Of a DNA stretch of 64,000 bases, positions 52,964-64,000 are shown one piece after another. The translations under genes were made by a program, and so were the position numbers. How positions within the stretch are numbered: position 1 is the stretch's first letter; each line of letters starts with the position of its first letter. The stretch comes from Kineococcus rubinsiae (GTDB lineage Bacteria; Actinomycetota; Actinomycetes; Actinomycetales; Kineococcaceae): the NCBI RefSeq assembly GCF_011839805.1, contig NZ_VWPY01000007.1, forward strand, positions 1 to 64,000, given 5' to 3'. The notes under the pieces are model-generated. The model saw nothing but the letters and a program-made list of their open reading frames with translations, did not search any database and was not told where the DNA came from.

Positions 52964-55803
52964 GCGCATCGAGGGCCGCGGTCGCCTGGACCGCTCGCGC
53001 ACGCTGCGCTTCACCTTCGACGGCAGGGAGTTCACGGGGCACCCCGGCGACACCCTGGCGTCGGCGCTGCTCGCCGCCGACGAGCTGGCCGTCGCCCGCA
53101 GCTCCGCGCGCGGCCGCCCGCGCGGCGTCCTGGCCGCGGGCGCGGAGGAGCCGAACGCCCTCGTCCAGGTCGAGCACCCGTTCCCCGACCCGATGCAGCT
53201 GGCCACCACGCTCGAGCTGTTCGACGGCCTCGTCGCCCGGGGCCTCGCCGGCCGCGGCCGCCTCGCCGACGTGCCCGACCCGGCGCGCTACGACACCCGC
53301 CACGCGCACGCCGACGTCGTGGTCGTCGGGGCCGGCCCCGCGGGGCTCGTCGCGGCGCTCACCGCCGCGCGCGCCGGGGCCCGGGTCGTGCTCGTCGACG
53401 AGAACCCGGAACCCGGCGGGTTCCTGCTCGGCACCGACGACGTCCTCGACGACCGCCCGGCGCTGGAGTGGGTCGCCGCGGCCCGCGCCGAGCTCGCCAC
53501 GCACGAGGACGTGCTGCACCTGCAGCGCACCACGGCCGTCGGCAGCTACGACGACGGGCTCGTGCTCGCGCTGGAGAAGCGCACCGACCACCTCGGCGCC
53601 GCGGCCCCGCGCAACCTCGCTCGGCAGCGCGTCTGGCGCGTGCGCGCCCGGCACGTCGTCACCGCGACGGGTGCCTACGAGCGGCCCGTCGTGTTCCGCG
53701 ACAACGACCGGCCGGGCGTCCTGCTGGCGTCCTCGGCCCGGACGTACCTGCACCGCTACGGCGTCCTCGCGGGGCGCGACGTCGTCGTGTTCACCTGCGA
53801 CGACGCCGCCTACGCCGCGGCGCTGGACCTCGCGGCCGCCGGTGCCGCCGTCCGCGTCCTCGACGCGCGCCCCGCGGCCCCGGCCGCGTGGGCGTCGCGG
53901 TGCACCGCCGCCGGGGTCCCCGTGCGGGCCGCGGTCGTGGTGACCGGGACGCTGGGGACCGACCGCGTCGAGGGCGTGCGCGTCGCCGACATCACCGGCG
54001 GTGCGGTCGGCACGGGCGGGGAGCTGGCCTGCGACCTGCTGCTCGTCAGCGGGGGCTGGAACCCGGCCGTGCAGCTGTTCAGCCAGTCCGGCGGGGCCCT
54101 GCGCTACGACACCGAGCTCGGCGGCTTCGTGCCCGCCGCGCCCCTGCCCACCGTCCACGTCGCGGGCGCCGCCCGCGGCGAGCTGGGCCTGGGCCAGGCC
54201 CTGCGCGACGGCGAGCGCAGCGCCGTCGACGTCCTCACCGCCCTGGGGCTGCCGGCCCCCGCGTCGTCGCTGCCCCGCCCGCCCCGCGGGCCGGAGCGCT
54301 CGCCCGGGCTGCTGCTGTGGCGGGTGCCGCAGGACGGTGACGGGACCGAGGAGTTCGTCGACCTGCAGCGCGACGCGACCGTCGCGGACGTGCGCCGCGC
54401 GGTCGGCGCCGGGCTGCGCTCCGTCGAGCACGTCAAGCGGTACACGACGATCGGGACGGCGCACGACCAGGGCCGCACCTCCGGGGTCATCACCTCGGGC
54501 CTCGTCGCGGAGCTGCTCGGCCGCACCGTCGCGGACCTGGGCGTCACGAAGTACCGGCCGCCCACCGTCCCCGTCGCGTTCGCGGCGTTCGCCGGCCGCA
54601 ACCGCGGCGACCTGTACGACCCGGTGCGCCGCACCGCCGTGCACGCGTGGCACGTCGAGCACGGGGCCGTCTTCGAGGACGTCGGGATGTGGAAGCGGCC
54701 GCGGTACTACCCGCGCCGCCGGCCCGACGGGACCACCGAGGACATGGACACCGCGGTGCTGCGCGAGTGCGCCGCCGTCCGCACGGGCGTCGGGATCCTC
54801 GACGGGTCGACGCTCGGGGGCATCTCCGTGCACGGCCCGGACGCCGGTGAGTTCCTCGACCTGATGTACACGAACGTCATGAGCAGCCTGAAGGTCGGCT
54901 CGGTGCGCTACGGCGTCATGTGCGGCGTCGACGGCACGGTCCTCGACGACGGCACCGTGCTGCGGCGGGGCGAGGAGGAGTTCCTCGTCTCCACGACCAC
55001 CGGGGCCGCGGCGAAGGTGCTCGACTGGATGGAGGAGTGGCTGCAGACGGAGTGGCCGCACCTGCACGTGCACCTCACGTCGGTGACCGACCAGTGGGCC
55101 GTGTTCCCGGTCGTCGGCCCGCTCTCGCGCGCCGTCGTCGGGGAGTTCGCCCCGGGCGTCGACGTCGCCAACGACGCCTTCCCCTTCATGACCTGGCGCG
55201 CCACCGAGGTCGACGACGTGCCGGTCCTGCTCTCCCGCGTCAGCTTCTCCGGGGAGCTCGCCTACGAGGTCATGGTCGACTCCCGCTACGCCGCCGCGGT
55301 CTGGGAGCGCCTCGTCGCCATCGGTGCGCCGCACGGCATCACGCCCTACGGGACCGAGACGATGCACGTGCTGCGGGCCGAGAAGGGCTACCCGATCATC
55401 GGGCAGGACACCGACGGCACCGTCACCCCGCACGACCTGGGGCTCGGCTGGGCGGTGTCGAGGAAGAAGGTCGACTTCGTCGGCAAGCGGTCGTTCTCCC
55501 GCCCCGCCAACCTCGACCCGGCGCGCCGGCAGCTCGTCGGCCTGCTGCCGCTGGAGGCGGGCGTCCTCGTGCCCGAGGGCAGCCAGCTCGTCGCGGCCGC
55601 GGAGATCCCCCCGCCGCCCGTGCCCATGCTGGGCTTCGTCACCTCCAGCTACCGCAGCGCGGCCCTCGGCCGGACGTTCGCCCTGGCGCTGGTCGCCGGC
55701 GGCCGCGCCCGCATCGGCGAGCAGGCGTACGCCGTCGTCGACGGCCGGACGGTCGCCGTCGAGATCACCTCCTCCGTCCTCGTCGACCCCGAAGGAGCCC
55801 GCC

Positions 55804-55814
<11 letters not shown>
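52956..55814 (+). CDS. soxA: Sarcosine oxidase alpha subunit
   Basis: The 952-residue alpha subunit binds NAD and tetrahydrofolate. An N-terminal Fer2_3-type region (LRFTFDGREFTGHPGDTLASALLAA) precedes the NAD-binding Rossmann domain (ADVVVVGAGPAGLVAALTAARAG near 120) and its second dinucleotide part. A zinc/linker region follows, and the C-terminal GcvT-like folate domain covers about 575-950 (GILDGSTLGGISVHGPDAGEFLD, FSGELAYEVMVDS, ETMHVLRAEKGYPIIGQD). The complex oxidises sarcosine and yields glycine and 5,10-methylene-tetrahydrofolate. GTG 52956 overlaps soxD and its end overlaps soxG by 11 bases. Length is normal. Confidence 0.94.
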
Positions 55815-58970
<3,156 letters not shown>

Positions 58971-59036
58971 GGCGCCGCCGCCCGCCCGCGTGCGCTCCGG
59001 AGGTGGGCGCCGCGGGCGCGGTGGCATGCTGGCGCC

Positions 59037-59867
59037 ATGAGCGCGCAGCCGGACGACGCCTCCGGCGTGCGGCCGCGCCCGGCGGTGGTGCCCGCCGTCC
59101 CCGCGGTGCGCGTCAGCCCCGTGCAGTCCGTCGACCGAGCCGTGACGATCCTCGAGGTCCTCGCCGAGCTCGGGGAGGCGGGCGTCACGGAGATCGCCGC
59201 CCGCCTGGACGTGCACAAGTCGACGGCCTTCCGGCTCGTGACGGCCCTGGAGGGCCGGGGGCTCGTCGAGCAGATCGGCGACCGCGGCAAGTACCGGCTC
59301 GGCATGGGCGTCGTGCGCCTCGCCGGGGCCGTCGCCGACCAGCTCGAGGTGACCCGGCGCAGCCGCCCCGCGTGCGAGGAGCTCGCGACCCTCGTCGGGG
59401 AGACCGTGAACGTGGCCGTCGCCGACGGCGACGCCGCCATCAACGTGGACCAGGTCCGCGGGGCCTCGTCGGTGATCACCCACAACTGGGTGGGGGAGCG
59501 GACCCCGCTGCACGCCACGTCCAGCGGCAAGGTCCTGCTGGCCTTCTGCCCGCCCGTGCGCCGCACCGGCCTGCCCGCGCGGCTGGCGCGGCTGACCGAG
59601 CGCACCCTGGTGCGGCGCAAGGACCTCGACGCCGAGCTGGCCCGCGTCGAGGCCGCCGGGTACGCCACGACGTCGGAGGAGCTGGAGCTCGGCCTGAACG
59701 CCGTCGCCGCCCCGGTCCGCGGCCCCGACGGCGTCGTCGTCGCCGCGATCAGCGTCTCCGGCCCCGCCTACCGCCTCAGCGAGCAGCGGATGGCCGAGGT
59801 CGTGCCCGCCGTCGTCGCGGCGGCCGACGCGGCCTCCGCGGCCCTGGGGTGGCGCGGCAGGCCCTGA
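59037..59867 (+). CDS. IclR family transcriptional regulator
   Basis: The 276-residue protein has an N-terminal winged helix (VQSVDRAVTILEVLAELGEAGVTEIAARLDVHKSTAFRLVTALEGRGLV in pieces, residues about 30-80) and the IclR effector domain (GRYRLG-type GKYRLGMGVVRLA, HATSSGKVLLAF, GYATTSEELELGLNAVAAPV). It lies between the sox operon and the betaine genes and is a good candidate to control one of them. CATGCT lies six bases before its ATG. It is convergent with the Rieske ferredoxin gene, 22 bases apart. Confidence 0.9.
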   Translation: MSAQPDDASGVRPRPAVVPAVPAVRVSPVQSVDRAVTILEVLAELGEAGVTEIAARLDVHKSTAFRLVTALEGRGLVEQIGDRGKYRLGMGVVRLAGAVADQLEVTRRSRPACEELATLVGETVNVAVADGDAAINVDQVRGASSVITHNWVGERTPLHATSSGKVLLAFCPPVRRTGLPARLARLTERTLVRRKDLDAELARVEAAGYATTSEELELGLNAVAAPVRGPDGVVVAAISVSGPAYRLSEQRMAEVVPAVVAAADAASAALGWRGRP

Positions 59868-59888
59868 CGGCCCACCGCGCCCTCCGCC

Positions 59889-60209
59889 TCAGCTGCGGGG
59901 CGTGCCCACGTGGACGACGACGTCGCCGTCGACGACGGAGACCGCGTGCGTGCGGACCGGGACGATCGCGGGCGGGCCCGACGGGGCGCCCGTGCGCAGG
60001 TCGAACGTCGCGGCGTGCAGGGGGCACTCCACCTGGCAGTCCTCGACCCAGCCCTCGGACAGCGAGGCGTCCTGGTGCGTGCAGGTGTCGTCGAGGGCGT
60101 ACAGCTCGCCCTCGACGTTGAAGACGACGACGGGGACGTCGAGGTCGACGCGGACCGCTTCGCCGTCGGGGAGGTCGCTCAGGGCACAGGCGACGACGTC
60201 GTTCGACAC
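59889..60209 (-). CDS. Rieske [2Fe-2S] ferredoxin
   Basis: The 106-residue protein is a stand-alone Rieske ferredoxin with the full cluster motif C43-T-H45 ... C62-P-L-H65. Similar proteins feed electrons from a reductase to Rieske oxygenases, nitrite reductases or related enzymes. In this choline/betaine island the natural partner would be a Rieske-type glycine betaine or carnitine monooxygenase, which is not seen in the window. A start at GTG 60209 with GAGAGG upstream fits the domain; a longer upstream extension is not supported. It is divergent from the betaine-aldehyde dehydrogenase. Confidence 0.88.
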   Translation of the reverse strand: MSNDVVACALSDLPDGEAVRVDLDVPVVVFNVEGELYALDDTCTHQDASLSEGWVEDCQVECPLHAATFDLRTGAPSGPPAIVPVRTHAVSVVDGDVVVHVGTPRS

Positions 60210-60340
60210 GCTCGGGTTCCTCTCGTGGGGGTCCTGCTCTCGCAGGAGATGGTGCCTCACCCCGGGCCCCGGCGCCCCGCCGGGAGCGGACGCGCGGGCT
60301 GGGCGCGTGTTGCGGGCCTGTGACGTCCTGGCCGGAGTCA

Positions 60341-60370
60341 TTGCGCGTGACGCAACGCGGTTCGTACAGT
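60341..60370 (+). promoter_or_regulatory. betB promoter region with TTGCG operator
   Basis: TTGCG-CGTGA-CGCAA (60341-60355) is a perfect inverted repeat that overlaps a TTGCGC -35, with TACAGT at 60365-60370 as -10 (18-base spacer). The -10 hexamer is the same as that of the sox promoter. The site could bind the nearby IclR regulator or a BetI-like protein. Confidence 0.55.
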
Positions 60371-60435
60371 GCACCACCGACGCGGGCGAAGATCACCGAC
60401 CGCGCAGCAGCACCGCGAACCACCGTGGAGGACAC

Positions 60436-61905
60436 GTGCCCGAGCTCTTCGTGGACGGCGAGTGGCGCTCCGCTGCCGAGGGCGGAACCCGCGACCTCGT
60501 CAACCCCTACGACGGCGAGGTGTTCCGCACCGTCGACGAGGCGAGCGCCGCGGACGCCGAGGCCGCCGTCCTCGCCGCCCGCCGCTGCTTCGACGAGGGC
60601 GCCTGGCCCGCGACACCGGTCGCCGAGCGCGCCGCCCTGCTGCAGCGGACCGCGGACCTGCTGCAGCGCGACCGCGAGGAGATCGCCCGCACCGAGACCC
60701 TCGACACCGGCAAGACCCTGGCCGAGAGCCGCATCGACGTCGACGACGTCACCGCCGTGTTCCGCTACTACGCCGAGCAGGTCCTCGTCGAGGTCGACCG
60801 CACGGTCGACGCGGGCCGCGGCGACGTCGTGAGCCGCGTCGTGCACCTGCCCGTCGGCGTGTGCAGCCTCATCGCACCCTGGAACTACCCGCTGCTGCAG
60901 ATGTCGTGGAAGGTCGCGCCCGCGCTGGCCGCCGGCAACACCGTCGTCCTCAAGCCCAGCGAGGTCACCCCGCTCACGACCGTCCACCTGGTCCGGCTCC
61001 TCGCCGAGGCCGGCGTGCCGGACGGCGCCGTGAACCTCGTGCTCGGCGGCGGGGCCGCGGTCGGGCCCGTCCTCACGAGCCACCCGGCCGTCGACCTCGT
61101 GTCGTTCACGGGTGGCCTCGCCACCGGGCGGGGGATCCTCAAGGCGGCCGCGGACACCGTCAAGCGCGTCACGGTCGAGCTGGGCGGCAAGAACCCGAAC
61201 ATCGTCTTCGCCGACGTCGACCTCGACACCGCGATCGACGTCGTGCTCACGGGGGTGTTCCTGCACTCGGGCCAGGTGTGCTCCTCCGGCACCCGCCTCA
61301 TCGTCGAGGACTCCATCGCCGACGCCCTCCTCGCGGGCGTGGCCGAGCGCGCGCCGCGCATCCGGTTCGGCAACGGCTTCACCGAGGGCGTCGAGTCGGG
61401 TCCGCTCGTCTCCGCGGCCCACCGGGAGAAGGTCGAGAGCTACGTCGCCATCGGGCTCGCCGAGGGCGCGCAGCTGGTCACCGGCGGCAAGCGGCCGGAC
61501 GACCCCGAGCTGCAGCGGGGCTTCTTCTTCGAACCGACGATCTTCGACCGCTGCGACCGGTCCATGCGGATCGTGCGGGAGGAGAACTTCGGGCCCATCC
61601 TCACGGTCGAGCGGTTCACGACCGAGGCCGAGGCGATCGAGCTCGGCAACGACACCGAGTACGGGCTCGCGGGCGGCGTCCAGACCGCCGACGTCGAGCG
61701 GGGCGAGCGCGTCGCCGCGGCGCTGCGCCACGGGACCGTCTGGATCAACGACTTCGGGCCGTACGTCCCCCAGGCGGAGTGGGGCGGCATGAAGATGTCC
61801 GGCAACGGCCGCGAACTGGGCCCCGCGGGGCTCGCGGAGTACCGGGAGACCAAGCACGTGTGGCGCAACACCACGCCTGCAGTCGCAGGGTGGTTCAAGG
61901 GCTGA
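60436..61905 (+). CDS. betB: Betaine-aldehyde dehydrogenase
   Basis: The 489-residue NAD-dependent aldehyde dehydrogenase oxidises betaine aldehyde to glycine betaine. Motifs are SLIAPWNYPLLQMSWKVAPALAAGNTVVLKP in pieces (PWNYP near 152), the catalytic base Glu248 in VELGGKNPN, the nucleophile Cys282 in HSGQVCSSG, GFFFEPTIF and EENFGPIL. The family includes several substrate types; neighbouring choline dehydrogenase, permease and sarcosine genes favour betaine aldehyde. GGAGG precedes GTG 60436. Expected to be soluble, tetrameric. Confidence 0.87.
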   Translation: MPELFVDGEWRSAAEGGTRDLVNPYDGEVFRTVDEASAADAEAAVLAARRCFDEGAWPATPVAERAALLQRTADLLQRDREEIARTETLDTGKTLAESRIDVDDVTAVFRYYAEQVLVEVDRTVDAGRGDVVSRVVHLPVGVCSLIAPWNYPLLQMSWKVAPALAAGNTVVLKPSEVTPLTTVHLVRLLAEAGVPDGAVNLVLGGGAAVGPVLTSHPAVDLVSFTGGLATGRGILKAAADTVKRVTVELGGKNPNIVFADVDLDTAIDVVLTGVFLHSGQVCSSGTRLIVEDSIADALLAGVAERAPRIRFGNGFTEGVESGPLVSAAHREKVESYVAIGLAEGAQLVTGGKRPDDPELQRGFFFEPTIFDRCDRSMRIVREENFGPILTVERFTTEAEAIELGNDTEYGLAGGVQTADVERGERVAAALRHGTVWINDFGPYVPQAEWGGMKMSGNGRELGPAGLAEYRETKHVWRNTTPAVAGWFKG

Positions 61906-61925
61906 CTCCCCCCACGGAGGACACG

Positions 61926-63488
61926 ATGGACAGCTCGGCAACGGGTTCGCCGGCCAAGCCGGTCGGCACCGAGGACTCGCACGGTCTCGACGAGTACGGC
62001 TACAAGCCCGGGCTGGAACGCAGCATCGGGTCGTTCGCGAGCTTCGCCGCGGGCGTCAGCTACATCTCCATCCTCACCGGGACGTTCCAGCTGTTCTACT
62101 TCGGCTACGGCACCGGCGGCCCGGCCTACCTGTGGTCCTGGCCGATGGTGTTCGTGGGCCAGCTGATGGTCGCGCTGTGCTTCGCCGAGCTCTCCAGCCG
62201 CTACGCCGTCGCCGGCTCCCTCTACAACTGGACCAAGCGCCTCGCGTCGCCGACGGTCGCGTGGGCCGCCGGCTGGACGATGCTCGTGGCGTCCATCGTC
62301 ACGCTCGCGGCCGTCGTCCTCGCCGTGCAGCTGACGCTGCCGCAGCTGTGGTCGGGGTTCCAGTTCTTCGACACCGGTGACGCCACCCGCGACTACGCGC
62401 TGAACGCCGTCGTCCTCGGCACGGTGGTCATCGTGTTCACGACCCTCGTCAACGCCTTCGGGGTCAAGCTCATGTCCCGCATCAACTCCTCGGGCGTGTT
62501 CATCGAGCTCATCGCGGCCGTCGTCATCGTGGTGCTGCTGGCCGTGCACGTGACGCGCGGCCCGGACGTCGTCCTGGAGAACCGGGGCGTCGGCACCGAC
62601 CACGTCGGCGGCTACTTCGGCGCCTTCCTCGTCGCGGCCCTCGCCTCGGGCTACGTCATGTACGGGTTCGACACCGCCAGCTCGCTGGGCGAGGAGACGA
62701 AGGACCCGCGGCGCACCGCCCCCCGGGCCGTCCTGCGCGCCGTCATCGCCTCCTTCGTCCTGGGCGGGCTCATCCTGCTCCTCGGCCTCATGGCCGTGCC
62801 GGACCTGGACGACCCGGAGCTCGCCAGCGCGTCCGGCGGCCTGCAGCACCTCGTGCTCACCACGGTCGGCTCGGGGTTCGGCAAGCCGTTCCTCGTCTGC
62901 GTCGTCGTCGCCGTCCTCGTGTGCTCCCTGGCCGTGCACACCGCGACGATCCGCATGATGTTCGCCATGGCCCGCGACAACAACCTCCCCGCCGGGGAGC
63001 GGCTGGCCCGCGTCAGCCCGAAGCACCACACGCCCGTCGTGCCCGCGGTGGTCATCGGGGTCCTGGCGATCCTCGTGCTCGTCGTGAACGTCGGGCAGCC
63101 CGCGATCTTCCTCGTGCTCACGAGCCTCGCGGTCGGCATGATCTACCTGGCCTACCTGCTGGTGACGATCCCGCTGCTCGTCGCGCGGCTGCGCGGGCGC
63201 TGGCCGGCGGACATGCCCGACGGCAGCAAGGCGCCGTTCAGCCTCGGCCGCTGGGGCCTGCCCGTCAACGTGCTCGCGGTGCTGTGGGGCGTGGGCATGA
63301 TGGTCAACCTGCTCTGGCCCCGGCGCGAGGTCTACAACCCCGAACCGGCCGCCTACCACTGGTACCTGACCTACGGCGCGGTCCTGTTCATCGCCGTCGT
63401 CCTCGGAGGGGGAGTCCTGTACTACCGCGCCAAGCTCCGCCACACCTCGGGCACCCTGGAGAGCCACCGCAGCGAGGCGACCCGGTGA
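61926..63488 (+). CDS. APC-superfamily amino acid/choline-type permease
   Basis: The 520-residue protein has about twelve predicted membrane helices and APC-family features: an N-terminal cytoplasmic segment GLERSIGSFASFAAGVSYISILTG, SSRYAVAGSLYNW, ASGYVMYGFDTASSLGEETKDPRRTAPRAV in pieces, and RMMFAMARDNNLPAGERLARVSP. It is the amino-acid permease type found with choline/betaine catabolic genes in actinobacteria; the substrate here (choline or betaine) is inferred from context. GGAGG precedes the ATG. Its stop overlaps the next gene. Confidence 0.83.
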   Translation: MDSSATGSPAKPVGTEDSHGLDEYGYKPGLERSIGSFASFAAGVSYISILTGTFQLFYFGYGTGGPAYLWSWPMVFVGQLMVALCFAELSSRYAVAGSLYNWTKRLASPTVAWAAGWTMLVASIVTLAAVVLAVQLTLPQLWSGFQFFDTGDATRDYALNAVVLGTVVIVFTTLVNAFGVKLMSRINSSGVFIELIAAVVIVVLLAVHVTRGPDVVLENRGVGTDHVGGYFGAFLVAALASGYVMYGFDTASSLGEETKDPRRTAPRAVLRAVIASFVLGGLILLLGLMAVPDLDDPELASASGGLQHLVLTTVGSGFGKPFLVCVVVAVLVCSLAVHTATIRMMFAMARDNNLPAGERLARVSPKHHTPVVPAVVIGVLAILVLVVNVGQPAIFLVLTSLAVGMIYLAYLLVTIPLLVARLRGRWPADMPDGSKAPFSLGRWGLPVNVLAVLWGVGMMVNLLWPRREVYNPEPAAYHWYLTYGAVLFIAVVLGGGVLYYRAKLRHTSGTLESHRSEATR

Positions 63489-64000
63489 GCGGGTTCCTGG
63501 GCGAGCGGTCCCTCGACGAGTTCGACTACGTCATCGCGGGCGGCGGCACCGCGGGGTGCGTCGTCGCGGCCCGGCTGTCGGAGGACCCGGACGTCACCGT
63601 CTGCCTCCTCGAGGCGGGCCCCAGCGACGTGGGGGACGAGAACATCCTCGTCCTCGCCGACTGGATGCACCTGCTCGACTCCGGCTACGACTGGGACTAC
63701 CCCGTCGAGCCGCAGGAGAACGGCAACAGCTTCCTGCGCCACGCCCGCGCGAAGGTCCTGGGCGGCTGCTCCTCGCACAACTCCTGCATCGCCTTCCACC
63801 CGCCCCGCGAGGGCCTCGACGCCTGGGAGGCCGCGGGCTGCACGGGCTGGGGCGCCGACGCGGTGCTGCCCCTGGTGCGGCGGCTGGAGAACAACGCCGG
63901 CCCGGGCGAGCACCACGGCCGCAGCGGGCCCGTCCGGCTGCGGACCATCCCGCCCGTCGACCCGTGCGGCGTCGCGCTGCTCGAGGCCGCGGCCGCGGCC
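63485..64000 (+). CDS. betA: Choline dehydrogenase-like GMC oxidoreductase (partial)
   Basis: The gene begins at GTG 63485 and leaves the window at 64000 after 172 residues. It carries the FAD-binding motif DYVIAGGGTAGCVVAARLSED and the GMC signature RHARAKVLGGCSSHNSCIAFHPP. GMC oxidoreductases of this type oxidise choline to betaine aldehyde, and the preceding betB would then finish the conversion. The four-base overlap with the permease (GTGA) places it in the same operon. Only the N-terminal third is visible, so the name is probable but not certain. Confidence 0.83.
   Translation, partial: MSGFLGERSLDEFDYVIAGGGTAGCVVAARLSEDPDVTVCLLEAGPSDVGDENILVLADWMHLLDSGYDWDYPVEPQENGNSFLRHARAKVLGGCSSHNSCIAFHPPREGLDAWEAAGCTGWGADAVLPLVRRLENNAGPGEHHGRSGPVRLRTIPPVDPCGVALLEAAAAA

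Overview
The window is about 75% GC, with gene-dense ORFs, many 4-base ATGA/GTGA stop-start overlaps and -10 boxes of the TANNNT type. With DprE1, a DUF3151 gene, an F420-dependent enzyme, a DUF222/HNH gene and an LAxTG-type anchored surface protein, this points to a free-living actinobacterium. A Kineococcus-like member of the Kineosporiaceae is my best guess (moderate to low confidence at genus level). I see no rRNA, tRNA, CRISPR array, phage or insertion sequence; the window looks like ordinary chromosome.

1-9.2 kb: the tail of an operon ending in a methyltransferase and an XdhC-type molybdoenzyme chaperone; a DprE1 homologue; a TPR-GGDEF diguanylate cyclase; a frameshifted NAD-dependent epimerase divergent from its probable TetR repressor across a double palindromic operator; a DUF222/HNH endonuclease. 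8.2-19.6 kb: two carbohydrate modules. The first is a LacI repressor, a GH127 beta-L-arabinofuranosidase and a CUT1 transporter (binding lipoprotein plus two permeases). The second is another LacI, another CUT1 transporter and a small membrane protein. Neither has an ATPase gene, so a shared MsiK-type ATPase elsewhere is implied.

19.6-31 kb: a YciI-like protein, a Tat-exported ferritin-like (desiccation-related) protein, a ScyD/ScyE-like secreted beta-propeller protein, then the most unusual unit: a NrtR-type Nudix regulator divergent from an SPFH/band-7 protein whose stop overlaps an atypical NAD-kinase-like protein. A ZIP-type transporter, an FAD/Fe-S oxidase, an F420-dependent oxidoreductase and a DJ-1/PfpI protein follow.

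31-43.4 kb: housekeeping (fba, DUF3151, purA, GNAT, FAH hydrolase) with a divergent partner-switching pair (STAS protein and PAS-PP2C-HATPase protein), and a minus-strand run aroC - small membrane protein - fused pabAB that makes chorismate and turns it into aminodeoxychorismate for folate. 43.5-50.1 kb: one 2169-residue Ser/Thr-rich surface protein with about 14 Ig-like repeats and an LAHTG-type anchor, preceded by a cluster of palindromes.

50.6-64 kb: a methylamine catabolic island. A GntR regulator faces soxB-soxD-soxA-soxG and a dimethylglycine-dehydrogenase-like gene; then come IclR, a Rieske ferredoxin, a betaine-aldehyde dehydrogenase, an APC permease and the start of a choline-dehydrogenase-like GMC oxidoreductase that runs off the right edge. 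Together they predict choline -> glycine betaine -> dimethylglycine -> sarcosine -> glycine, with the betaine demethylase itself not in the window.
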